Shown here piece by piece: positions 9,050 through 17,816 of a stretch of 17,816 nucleotides of DNA (the first letter of the stretch is position 1; each line of letters begins with the position of its first letter). Position numbers and translations under genes: made by a program. Below the pieces are notes generated by a model that saw only the letters and a list, made by a program, of their open reading frames with translations, searched no databases and was not told the DNA's origin. The stretch lies in assembly GCA_009602725.1 (NCBI GenBank), contig WELB01000312.1, forward strand, positions 1 to 17,816. Direction: 5' to 3'. Source of the DNA: Spirogloea muscicola (Eukaryota > Streptophyta > Zygnematophyceae > Spirogloeales > Spirogloeaceae).

Positions 9050-9300
9050 TGCATACAGAGAGTGTGTTCATACCTGTGTCGGCGGAGCCACAGGCTAGAC
9101 AAAGAGGGCGCGCTTAGTACCCCAGTGTCAGCAATAGTAATTCAGATGAGCTGAGGGGAGGAAGAGCAACGCCGCTGCGCAAGCCAGAGGCTGCTGCAGG
9201 GGGCGACCAGCTCGGCTGCAAAGCAAGCAATGGGCACCGCTGGAGGGACATGTATAGCGCCTGTGGTAGCAGGACACCAGCTCCAAAGGCGCGGAGCCTC
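9050..9300 (-). mobile_element. Retroelement 3' fragment between ALG7 and S1P (copy 5)
   Basis: On the minus strand the sequence reads LYMSLQRCPLLALQ, then RAGR, with a frameshift inside AGRAL, and ends with TAC-TAA at 9119-9114, matching the AISMQRLLAF...RAGRAL...LLTRGY-stop ending of the family. About 170 bases (9050-9230) are a close direct repeat of 17650-17816, extending past the stop into the 3' UTR (GGCTAG, GGAGCCA, GTGTTCAT, TGCATACAG). It lies upstream of the S1P gene in antisense orientation. Confidence 0.85.
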
Positions 9301-9717
9301 CAGGAAGTGCCACACCCTGCTCGCTGTGCCGCTGGTCAGCTTGAGAGGCCAGCAGAGAGAGGATCAGTGGCCCCCGCAACACCCGTGGAAGTCTGTGGCC
9401 AGCGCGTAGACAGGATGAATAGCAGGGTGCACCTTGTGCTTTCTCTGCAGCCTTCTTCTGCTCGACCACATTCACAGCATGGCCGGCCTCAGAAGTAGCA
9501 GGGCCCCTTGTGACGGAAGCTGCCAGTGAGGACGACGTCCACGACGAGGAGCGGCTTGCCACCTGCCGGGAGGGGTGGTGGGAGGGGACGGCGGGGCAGG
9601 CCAAGGGAAGTGGAGTGTGTAGTGATGGTGGGGGGGGCAAGTACGGAGGCAAGTACACGGACAGAGTGGCACATGGACACCACTGACGGACGGCGGGGCA
9701 AGAAGCGGAAGCAGGGG
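9301..9717. other. Gap between retroelement fragment and predicted S1P start
   Basis: No supported gene. Open frames exist on both strands because the DNA is GC-rich. 9610-9800 is strongly purine-rich on the plus strand. The S1P first exon, including its signal peptide, may start here, since 9526-9717 is open in the S1P frame, but no convincing signal sequence was found. Confidence 0.5.
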
Positions 9718-12700
9718 ATGGAGGGTGTGTTGAGTGACGGAGGGCCTGGTGGGGCCAAGTACAAGGGGCAAGCAAGGCGCCGGGCCGTTGGTCCCACGAG
9801 CCCCCAGCGCCGCCCGCCCGCGGCCGGGGCCCGGAGCCGCCCCGCGCCGNTCCTCGCCGCCCTCCTCCCCGCCGCCAGCCCCTCCTCCAACGCCACCTGC
9901 CCGCCTCCGCAGGCCGTGCCCGGCGACTGGATCGTGCGCTTCCGCAGCTACCGCCATGCGGCCGACCACATCGCCGAGCTGGAGAGCGGGCCGCTGGGCC
10001 CGCAGGCGCCCGGCGGGTGGCAGTGGGTTCCGCGCCACAACCCCGCCGCCGCCTTCCCCACCGACTTCGGCCTCCTCCGCATCGCCGACAGCTGCCCCAC
10101 GCTCGACCTCCTGCGCAGCCTCGACCACGTGAAGGACGTGCATCGCCAGGTCCGGTACACGCGCACGCTGCTCCAGGCGCCCAGCCGGAGGAGCCTCCGG
10201 GCGGAGGCTGAAACAGGGTTGCGTCAGGACGGCCTTGCACATGGGACGGGAGCGTGGCGGTCCTCCTCGAGGAGGAGGGGAGAGCAGGCTGCAAGCAGGG
10301 CGGAGGCGGAGGCTTGGCTGGAGCCGGATGACGGGGAGGATGCAGCCGATGCGCCGTACGCTCGGAGCGGCCCTGTGTGCAAGCCCCCGGGGCGCTTGCG
10401 CACGCACTTGTCCCTTGAGAGCGGAGAGGACGCTGGAGGCAGCTATGGGCCAGCTTGGGGCAACGCCTCACTTGCAGACCACAGCCGGCGACTGCTTGCC
10501 CAAGTGAGCTCCCGCTTTGGGGCCCAGGCTCATTGCCCCAATTTCCATGGTCAGTAGCGGACAGAGGGTGTGGGGTTCAAGTCCATCCTGGCAAAGCAGT
10601 CTCATGCTTTGACACTGGTGTCATGGCTCTTGAGCCTGATTTCGTCTATCATCCTAAACGCCGGTTGTTATGCAATGGGCACATGCTGACCTGCCAATGA
10701 TACCGTCTGCATTGTACATGCGCTCACCAAGCCCCTACACTTGATGCACGCGCCTTAGAGCAGCATGTGCTGAGACGTGCTGGTCATCACTCACACAGGG
10801 GAGGTCTGCTATCTGTTGGACTCAGTGCTAAGTTTGGGCTTGTCTTGTAATTGCAGAGGTCCCAGATAACCTCGGTCTTTGAAGCTGAACAGCTCTGGGC
10901 CAAAGGATACTCAGGTGCCAATGTCAAGATGGCCATTTTTGATACGGGTGTTCGAGCAGATCACCCCCACTTTCGGAACATAGAGGTGTGTGACCTTGTG
11001 CTGCACTGAGGTTAAGGGCAGGATCGCTTGCACTCCAAGTCAGCATTTACGGCTCGTACTTGCTCAGATGGCGTCAATCATTGTTCCATTCCTTTGGTGA
11101 GTTGCTGATCACCTTACCAAGTGCACCTTCCCTGCACGAGCTGCGCAGGAAAGAACAAATTGGACAACAGAGGATACTCTGAACGACAGCTTAGGCCACG
11201 GCACCTTTGTGGCTGGTGTCATCTGCAGCCAGGACGCTGAATGCCTCGGCTTTGCGCCTGATGCCCGTATCTATGCCTTTCGCGTCTTTACCAATGCTCA
11301 AGTAAGCACATCACGAAATACTTTGATAGAATGGACTAGGAAGACCCTGGCTCTTGTTGGTTGCCGGATTACACTGCCAATTATTCGCATTCTGCAGCAA
11401 ACTTTCTGCAGTGCTCATTCCACTTGGCTGCCGCTACTAGGTAGCTTCTGTCAAGTTGCAATGTGCAGGCTTGCAGAGGCATGCTTGGTAAGTAGGGTGT
11501 CAGAGGCTTGCACATGCAGAGAACAGCGGGGTCAGGGCAGTCATCTGTCTTACTGACATGTATGGCTCTGGAGTAGGTGTCATATACTTCATGGTTTCTT
11601 GACGCTTTCAACTACGCCATAGCCACGAAGATGAACGTCCTCAACCTCAGCATTGGTGGGCCTGATTACATGGACAGTCCCTTTGTAGAGAAGGTACTGT
11701 TTGTTGCTTGCACATTACTGTGAAATCCTTGTGGCAGCAATCAAAAAATCAGGGTCATCTTTTGACTAAGACTTGGCTTTCTGAAGCTGCACATCTGACT
11801 GGATGCCAAGTCCAGATTTAGTCCTCACTGGCAAGTGACTGACCAGCCCAACAATCCATTGATGTCAGGTCTGGGAGTTGACGGCCAACAACATCATCAT
11901 GGTGTCGGCGATCGGGAACGACGGACCTCTTTATGGAACCCTCAACAACCCTGCCGATCAGGGGGATGTCATTGGTGTTGGAGGGATAGACTACTCAGAC
12001 CACATTGCATCCTTCTCTTCTCGAGGCATGAGCACATGGGAGATTCCTCATGGGTGAGGCGGATTCACCCTCCCATACACTGTCCCTTCCAGCCCCAGTC
12101 ATCTGAGAGGTCTATGCAAGGAAGACAATCATTCGGTTTCGCTGTGGTGTGGAATGGCTTGCAGGTATGGCAGGGTGAAGCCGGACATCGTTGCATACGG
12201 TCGGGAGGTGGTGGGGTCAAGGATAGGAGGTGGCTGCAAGTCCTTGTCAGGGACGTCGGTGGCATCTCCTGTGGTGGCTGGAGCAGTCTGCCTCCTGGCT
12301 TCTGTAGTTCCGGAGGAGAGGAGATGGGACATTCTCAATCCTGCTAGTATGAAGCAGGCCCTTGTGGAGGGAGCACTGCTGCTGGAGTCCACCACCATGT
12401 TTGAGCAGGGCGCCGGCCGCCTGAACCTGTGAGCAATCCGTCCGACTGCTCCTCAGTGAGGTGTCCACCATCAACTTCTGTATTTCTGCCGCCTGAGGGG
12501 AAAAAAGCAAAATTGAGCCACCCAGGCTGCCACGCCAAGTCCTGGGATGCTAGATTGGGTGACAAGTTGTGGTGCACGTTCCCCCGATCAGTGATTGATG
12601 CTCCGTATTCATTTGCTGTCCCCTCGCCCAGGCTCGGCTCTTACGCAGTGCTGGCTGACTACGTGCCGCGTGCAAGCATCCTCCCCAGCAAGCTTGACCT

Positions 12701-15700
12701 CACCGACTGCCCATACAGCTGGCCCTTTTGCAGACAACCACTGTATGCCACAGCCATGCCAGTCATCTTCAACGCAACAATTCTGAATGGCATGGGAGTA
12801 GTGGGTTGGCTGGAGGCACCGCCGCTCTTCCATCCTTCACCCTCATCCCCAAACGCCTCACTCCTTGAGGTGACATTCACGTATTCAGAGGTCATCTGGC
12901 CCTGGACTGGCTACTTGGGGCTGTTCCTGCGGGTCAAGGAAGAAGGCAGCGCGTTTGAGGGCGTCCTGGAAGGCACGGTGACCCTGACCGTCGTCGCACC
13001 ACCGGGCCGAGGCGAACCCAAGGAACGCCGCTGGGACTGCCGCCTGGAGCTGAGGGTGGGAGTCATCCCTACGCCAGCTCGAGCACAGAGGGTCCTCTGG
13101 GACCAGTTTCATAGTGTGAGGTACCCTCCAGGGTATATTCCACGAGATTCACTAGATGTGCGGAATGACATCTTGGATTGGCATGGAGATCACCTTCACA
13201 CCAATTTCCACGGTGCCTATAATGCTATGAAAGATGCTGGATATCATATCGAGATCCTTGGGTCGCCCCTCACTTGCTTCAATGCCAGCCTGTATGGTAC
13301 CCTGCTTCTTGTTGATCTTGAGGTAAATGCCATGCGTCTTGGTGGATGTCTCTCTTCTGCTGCTTCACGGTCAATTGCTCGCACACAAGTCTAGTCTTTG
13401 AGGTCTCCCTTGTGGGGCCCTGTGGCTTTCAATTGACGCTTGATTCAAGACCTGTGAAATCATGAAAAGCCTCAGCATCTCATGTAAGAGCGCTGATCTT
13501 TGCATGCTCTTGCATCATGCACCAGGACGAGTACCACAAGGAGGAGGTGTCCAAATTAGCATCCGATGTTACGGACCTCGGCCTCGGAGTGGTTGTGTTT
13601 GCAGACTGGTTCCATGTCGCAACCATGCAGAGGATGCGATTCTTCGATGACAATACAAGGAGCTGGTGGACCCCAGCAACTGGCGGAGCAAATGTCCCAG
13701 CTCTGAATGAGCTTCTGAGCCCGTTCGGAGTAGCCTTTGGGGCGTCAGTGCTGTCAGGCCCTATTCAAATCGGGGAGCAGAGAGCACATTTTGCTTCTGG
13801 GACTGACTTGATTAGATTTCCGGCAGGGGGCTATGTCCACCACTTTCCTTTGCAAGACACAACTGCTGGAGCTACCAGCGGAAGCTCAAAGCAAGATGGT
13901 TCTGGTCGCTCACAGGTGGGACATCACACTTTCTTGGCACCAGTGATCATGCAGAAGTATGCAAGGAAAGAAAGCTCTCGATTGCACGATGGATGGCAGA
14001 TTGTCTAACTCTTGCTGAGCAGCAGGTGCTGGACCTCATGGGGTTTGGTTGCTTTGCCATTGCCAGGTCATATCGCCCGTTCTGGGCCTTACAACGGCTG
14101 GAGCTGGTCGTCTCGTTGTATTTGGAGATTCCAACTGCATAGACAGCTCTCACTTGGTCTCCGACTGCTTCTGGCTCCTAACAAGAGCGCTTGCCTTCTC
14201 TGGGGCTGATGCCAGAGATGCTTCCCTCTTCCAGCCTTCCAACCTTCTGACACACCCCTTGGGGAGTCCGGACATGCCACTTCCTGCGAGGCGAAGTGGG
14301 GTGAACTTCTCCGACTACTCGCTCGTGCTGGGGAAGGAGCTCAGCTGCGGCTTGAACTCGCCGTTGCCCCTGCATCACACTCGGGGGCTGCTGTCCTTGA
14401 ACACTCCGCCTCCCTCTACGTTCCTCCGTCCATCAGCACGGCCCAAGCTGTTGACGCAGCAGCGAGAAGGGCTGACCGAAGATGGTGAAGGAGGGGCTGA
14501 CAAGGCCTGGCAGGACAGGCCGCTGCTGAGCAGCAGCAGCAGCGGCAAACCTGGTATAGAGAGAAGGAGGTGGACCGTGGAGATGCACTCCACAACTGCA
14601 AAAGCGTCGGGTGAAAGGCATGCTAGCCTGCACAAGGACAAGGATGGGCATCGCCACGAAGACACGGGCTTCAAGAGGAGGAGGCACAAGGAGCGAAGCC
14701 AAGCACAAGCTGGCATAAACAGTGAAGCTGGACAGAGGGATGCACAGGAAAATGCATATGGGAACCAGCTCTTCTCAGCCCAGGGGCTTGACCAGCCAAA
14801 GTTGCAGGCACAATCACAGCATAGTGGGCGTAGTGGTCGTGGCAAGTTGAGTGGAAGTGGCAGGGAGGACGATGGACATGACACAGTGGCCAGCATCGGC
14901 CTCCTCTTGGGCTGGAGGCACGGCCCAGGGGCTCAGGACGAGGTCGAGCTCTACTTCGACTCTCACCCAAGTCAAGCTTGCTACATGCCAGGCTTTGACC
15001 TATGTTTCGATTTGGAGGCAAAGTGCTCAGAGGGATAGGAGAGCAGAAAGCAGACAATCTGCGCCGTACATGCAGACCCGCACATCTGTGCCTGCAATAC
15101 ACCTCACGCCATAGCGGCAGAAATGAGCAGTGTAACAGCACCCCTGCGGGCACGCGCCGGGGGGTTCTGGGCGGCAGGCGCAGGCGGGGGGTGGCAGATG
15201 GGAAGGGGACAGAAGAAGGATGGGTTTTGATGTGTGTGCATGCGTGCTTTGCAGTCTGCATACATGCCGGCATTGATGAGGTTCATCAAATTTGTGCAGG
15301 AGGACAACGAGAGTCCCAACCTTCTCCATGTGCTGTTTCCTGTTGGCATAGTGGCTTTCGGTAAGGCATCATGGACCTTCAAGAGCATGACTTTGATGCT
15401 CTTCTTTGATCCCTGCTGATTTCAACATGCTAGGCTGTCTATCTGCCACCACTTGCACTGCAATCCTTGAAGACAGTACAGCAGATGCTTTAGTGGTTTC
15501 TTCCTGCGCAGCAGAAGCTGTCCAGATTATTGTTAGGCAATCATGTGTATTTCACGTGAACGGCTATCACGGCTAATATATTGACTGGATAATACTTGAG
15601 CACCTATTCATGAGTCATCTCATGAATTGATTTGTCATAGGTACTTCTTATTGACAGTGTCGGTTGGACTCTGAGCATTCAATGACATCCTGAATTATCT

Positions 15701-15817
15701 TGTTTTCTGTCTTCTCTTGCAGGCTTCATTGCAGTGGGCAGCTTGGTGGGGGTGCAGCATCGGAAGCGCCGTCGTTTACGGAAGGGCCCCATGTCACGCC
15801 TTCTCAGCAAGACCTGA
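9718..15817 (+). CDS. MBTPS1: Site-1 protease, subtilisin-like, membrane-anchored (plant S1P type)
   Basis: Golgi subtilase that cleaves membrane-bound transcription factors and prohormones in the lumen. Exons read: 9718-10503, 10857-10985, 11149-11301, 11577-11693, 11869-12053, 12165-12428, 12632-13322, 13526-13915, 14067-about 14942, 15255-15360, 15723-15817, giving about 1,260 residues. The prodomain starts [10 protein letters not shown]...[11 protein letters not shown]. Catalytic residues: Asp in [12 protein letters not shown] (about 291), His in LGHGTFVAG (322), oxyanion Asn in [10 protein letters not shown] (412), Ser in [12 protein letters not shown] (488). The luminal domain ([56 protein letters not shown]) is strongly plant-like. 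After [15 protein letters not shown] comes a long charged low-complexity linker, then a membrane span ([19 protein letters not shown]) and a basic tail ([10 protein letters not shown]). Uncertain: the start (an undetermined base at 9850 may hide a frameshift; an acceptor-like CCGCAG precedes 9913), and the exon 9 donor. A phase-0 GT is needed (after 14885 or 14942); unspliced, exon 9 ends at TAG 15036-15038. Confidence 0.93.
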
Positions 15818-16690
15818 CTTGCAGAGGAGCCCGAGCTGGTCTCAGCTGAGCAATTTTGAGTTCCCCTCCTTCCTCCTCTGCGCAAGTAGCTTATGCCCTG
15901 GTCAGGCCCTTGCTTCACTCCCTTGTCAGAGGATGTGAATGCTTTGCTCTCTCGCCTTCTGTGACTTCTGCCCATGTAAGCATCTGCAGTCATTCTTTGT
16001 TCCTTACAAGCTCCTCCTCCTCTGGCAATTCTTGTTGCAATTATAAGTGCTCAAGACTTGTCAACAGACTCTCTCCCATCTTGGCAATCTGGTCAGAAGT
16101 TGCCGGTGTAGTGCACCTTTTAAAAACGACTGGCAGGATCCCAATAAGCTGGCCACTTTTCAAGGCGAGAGCGTCACCGTGGTTGCATTATGCATTTGCT
16201 GGAGGGCATGCACGACACCGATCGACTTTCAAACCAAATCTGCAAGCACGTCAATAGATCACTATGTCCTGCTGTCTTGCACTTCACAGATGGCCCCTCT
16301 TGTTTAGAAGGCATGTGTTCATAGGCTTGTGCAGAGCAGACATTCTGTGAAGTACCGGACTGCTTATTGCATGATCTGTTCAGCGAGCCTTTGTAAGCAA
16401 AGCTGGGGGATCGTGAACTTGTATGACGAAATCTTTTCGTTTCAGAAACCATATCGGCATCATCCCACCTCGTATGCAAGGCAGCAACGTTGTATCAGAA
16501 TTGTTGAAGGGGTCGACTGTCATCAGTGTGTTTCGTGATTACACAGCCTCAGGCAAACAGCTGTGCCCCAGACTGTTACACATGATGATTTGGTGAACCA
16601 GCAAAAGTGAAGATCTTGATTTGACAGGTTTAAGGAAGTTGAAATTACAAAGCAGCAACATGGTACATGTAGGCAATCGTCAGCGTCATG
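15818..16690. other. S1P 3' flank without recognised gene
   Basis: No protein or RNA gene is recognised. Short open frames on both strands show no family resemblance. Part of the stretch is expected to be the S1P 3' UTR; its end toward 16690 merges into the 3' UTR side of the next retroelement fragment. Confidence 0.6.
15975..15979 (+). terminator. TGTAA polyadenylation-like signal after S1P
   Basis: TGTAA lies 158 bases after the S1P stop codon, a plausible algal 3' UTR length. A second TGTAA at 16392-16396 is an alternative for a longer UTR. Confidence 0.4.
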
Positions 16691-16699
16691 CCGTCGTCA

Positions 16700-16840
16700 A
16701 CAACGGCCTGAGGGATGGCCACTTAGTAACCACTCGTAAGCAGCCGCCATTCAGAAGAACTACCAGCCAGAAAGCAATCCCCTTGACAGTAGCCAAGGCG
16801 GCAGCTAGAGCACGGCCAGCACGCAGATGATTATCGAAGC
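16700..16840 (-). mobile_element. Retroelement 3' tail fragment (copy 6)
   Basis: Minus-strand reading gives LRAGRALAAALATVKG and, in another frame, EWRLLTSGY with stop TAA at 16725-16723. It matches the AGRAL...LLTRGY ending of the family but is shifted by an indel between the two motifs. Immediately upstream (higher coordinates) is the 3' end of copy 7, so it lies in series with copies 7 to 9. Confidence 0.75.
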
Positions 16841-16921
16841 GCCCCCCTCCCGCGGAGATTGAGCATTTCCAAAGGGGGCGGGGGCTGTGAAAAGAAGAAA
16901 GGGCTCGCCCACTGAGGATAG

Positions 16922-16940
16922 GGGCTGGAAAAGCCAGCCC
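16922..16940 (-). other. 3'-terminal stem-loop of retroelement copy 7
   Basis: GGGCTGG and CCAGCCC form a perfect 7-bp stem with a 5-base loop (AAAAG). It occupies the same place as the hairpins at 2195-2212 and 17632-17649, just after a CATTCTTT-like stretch of the 3' UTR. Confidence 0.7.
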
Positions 16941-17470
16941 AAAAAAGAATGAACATAGTACGAGAAGGGGGCCAGGGGAAGCGCTAAGAAAAACAAGCAC
17001 ACAAAGCAACAAAGCAGCTACGTATCACTCGGTAACACACACAAGTGCTCGCCCATAGGAAGAGGGGCTGGCAAAGCCTCAGTAACCCCTGCTAAGCAGC
17101 CTCAGGCCAGAGACGCTAGGCTCCTGGAAGTAGGTCCCCTGGCCAGAGCCAGAAGGCAGCAGCGAGGGCTCTGCCGGCACGCAGGTGCAGCGCGCGGGCC
17201 AAAGACCGCTGCAGCGAGACGGCCAAGCGCATCTGGTACACCTGCGCTAGCGACCCAGCTGCAGGGAAGTCCACCGGCTCCCCATGGAAATGGCGGAGGC
17301 GTGGCGGGCGAGCTGGTTGAGCAACTCGAGCTACCGAGCGCCCAACGCCCCATGCGTGTCGATCGTCAGCGGGAAGAACTCGTCTGTCCGCGGATGATCG
17401 GCATGTTTGAGCTCCTCAGCCCGAGCGGCACAGGCGACCGCATACCCAGCCTTGATGGCACATTGTGAAA
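16922..17470 (-). mobile_element. 5'-truncated retroelement copy with partial nuclease-like domain (copy 7)
   Basis: On the minus strand: AGYAVACAARAEELKHADH, TDEFFPLTIDTHGALG, then in shifted frames LAQVYQMRLAVSLQRSLA, LHLRAGRALAAAFW and LRLLSRGY with stop TGA at 17081-17079. The first part matches AGYAVCQAAGAKERKHSDH and FVRLAVDVHGAFG of copy 1. The 3' UTR of about 150 bp ends TTCATTCTTTTTTGGGCTGG and a hairpin. At least two frameshifts separate the coding blocks. Confidence 0.87.
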
Positions 17471-17630
17471 AGCCAGCCCAGGAAGAATGGACAAGGTCCA
17501 AAGGGCCGGATGGCGCCGTAACACACAGCTCATGCAAGACCATGTAGGGAGTCACTTAAGTAACCTCTGGTTAGCAGCCGCAAGTCGGAGAGTAGCCGCC
17601 GGAAGAAAGCGGCTGCTGATATGAAAGAAT
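17467..17630 (-). mobile_element. Retroelement 3' tail fragment (copy 8)
   Basis: Minus-strand reading gives FFRRLLSDLRLLTRGY, after which the stop is displaced by one base change (TAC-TTA-AGT-GAC). The 3' UTR ends CCTTGTCCATTCTT followed by GGGCTGGCTTTTC, nearly the same as the ends of copies 1 and 7. Coding sequence of copy 7 follows at once, as if copy 8 had inserted there or copy 7 had been truncated against it. Confidence 0.75.
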
Positions 17631-17631
17631 C

Positions 17632-17649
17632 GGCTGTGAAATGCCAGCC
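17632..17649 (-). other. 3'-terminal stem-loop of retroelement copy 9
   Basis: GGCTG and CAGCC pair around an 8-base loop (TGAAATGC). On the minus strand this reads GGCTGGCATTTCACAGCC, a variant of the hairpins that close copies 1 and 7. Confidence 0.55.
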
Positions 17650-17816
17650 AGATGCATACAGGTGTTCATGACGGAGCCAAAGGCTAGGCAGACAGGGCGC
17701 CCTCAATACCCCCGTGTCAGCAGTAGGAAGTCAGATGAGCTGAGGGGAGGAAGAGCAACCCCGCTGCGCAAGCCAGAGGCTGCTGCAAGGGCGCGACCAG
17801 CGCGGCGGTGCAAAGC
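17636..17816 (-). mobile_element. Retroelement 3' fragment running off the window (copy 9)
   Basis: On the minus strand it encodes LHRRAGRALAAASGLRSG, ALPPLSSSDFLLLTRGY and a TGA stop at 17705-17703. Of the short copies this one has the best-preserved terminal reading frame. It is a direct repeat of copy 5 (9050-9230). The 5' part lies beyond the window end, so its full length is unknown. Confidence 0.85.

Noticed and set aside
9489-9570. Minus-strand stretch after a CGGCAG acceptor-like site ending LLVVDVVLTGSFRHKGPCYF-stop, preceded by pyrimidine-rich sequence
   Set aside because: It looks like a terminal exon, but I do not recognise the family and any upstream exons would have to overlap the S1P start. 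Evidence is too thin for a gene call; minus-strand RNA reads here would change that.
9128-10471. Long open frame (447 codons) on the minus strand opposite the S1P first exon
   Set aside because: It is antisense to well-supported S1P coding sequence, very rich in Pro/Arg/Gly/Ala as expected for an open frame in GC-rich DNA, and contains the undetermined base. Only its end overlaps retroelement copy 5.
14375-14896. Minus-strand open frame opposite the S1P linker
   Set aside because: Leu/Ser/Cys-rich shadow of a low-complexity Lys/Arg/Ser/Gln coding segment; no family resemblance.
1-17816. CRISPR array, bacterial operon features, tRNA or rRNA genes
   Set aside because: Spliced genes and telomere repeats show a eukaryotic nuclear chromosome. 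No regularly spaced repeats of CRISPR type, and no tRNA or rRNA sequence was recognised on either strand.

Overview
This window looks like the left end of a chromosome from a green alga, most likely a trebouxiophyte of the Chlorella type. The evidence is a terminal run of plant-type telomere repeats (CCCTAAA units, 1-34), GC-rich coding exons, many short GT-AG introns, TGTAA polyadenylation-like signals, and three proteins that resemble plant orthologues. The species assignment is inference.

Layout: (1) 1-34 telomere array, then a subtelomeric tandem duplication with a 158-bp period (24-324) that carries internal telomere-like bases. (2) 502-1981, minus strand: a complete five-exon gene for a p24-beta/TMED cargo receptor, its stop codon about 500 bp from the chromosome end. 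(3) 2108-5541: a retroelement graveyard. It has one long but broken reverse-transcriptase copy (about 2191-4450, minus) and several 5'-truncated relatives in both orientations. (4) 5753-8800, plus: an 11-exon ALG7 (dolichyl-phosphate GlcNAc-1-phosphotransferase) gene, spliceable to 424 residues without a frame break. (5) about 9050-9300: another retroelement 3' fragment between two genes. (6) about 9718-15817, plus: a site-1 protease (plant S1P/MBTPS1 type) gene with at least 11 exons. The catalytic triad, oxyanion Asn and C-terminal membrane anchor can all be read; the N-terminus and one late junction are unresolved. (7) 16700-17816: four more 3' fragments of the same retroelement family, lying head to tail.

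The three genes all act in the secretory pathway (ER-Golgi cargo sorting, start of N-glycosylation, Golgi regulated proteolysis), but there is no sign of co-transcription and the shared theme may be chance. The most notable feature is the retroelement family. About ten copies share a C-terminal protein ending of the form (L/V)LTRGY-stop. Four minus-strand copies (three with a full stem) end in a GGCTGG...CCAGCC hairpin rather than poly(A). Eight of ten copies have the 3' end facing the telomere. The long copy has RT motifs A-C, a CCHC zinc knuckle and a nuclease-like C-terminal domain, but carries a YADD-to-YAND change, an in-frame TAG and a frameshift. Exon boundaries were read by eye from splice signals, reading-frame continuity and family resemblance; no alignment was run.
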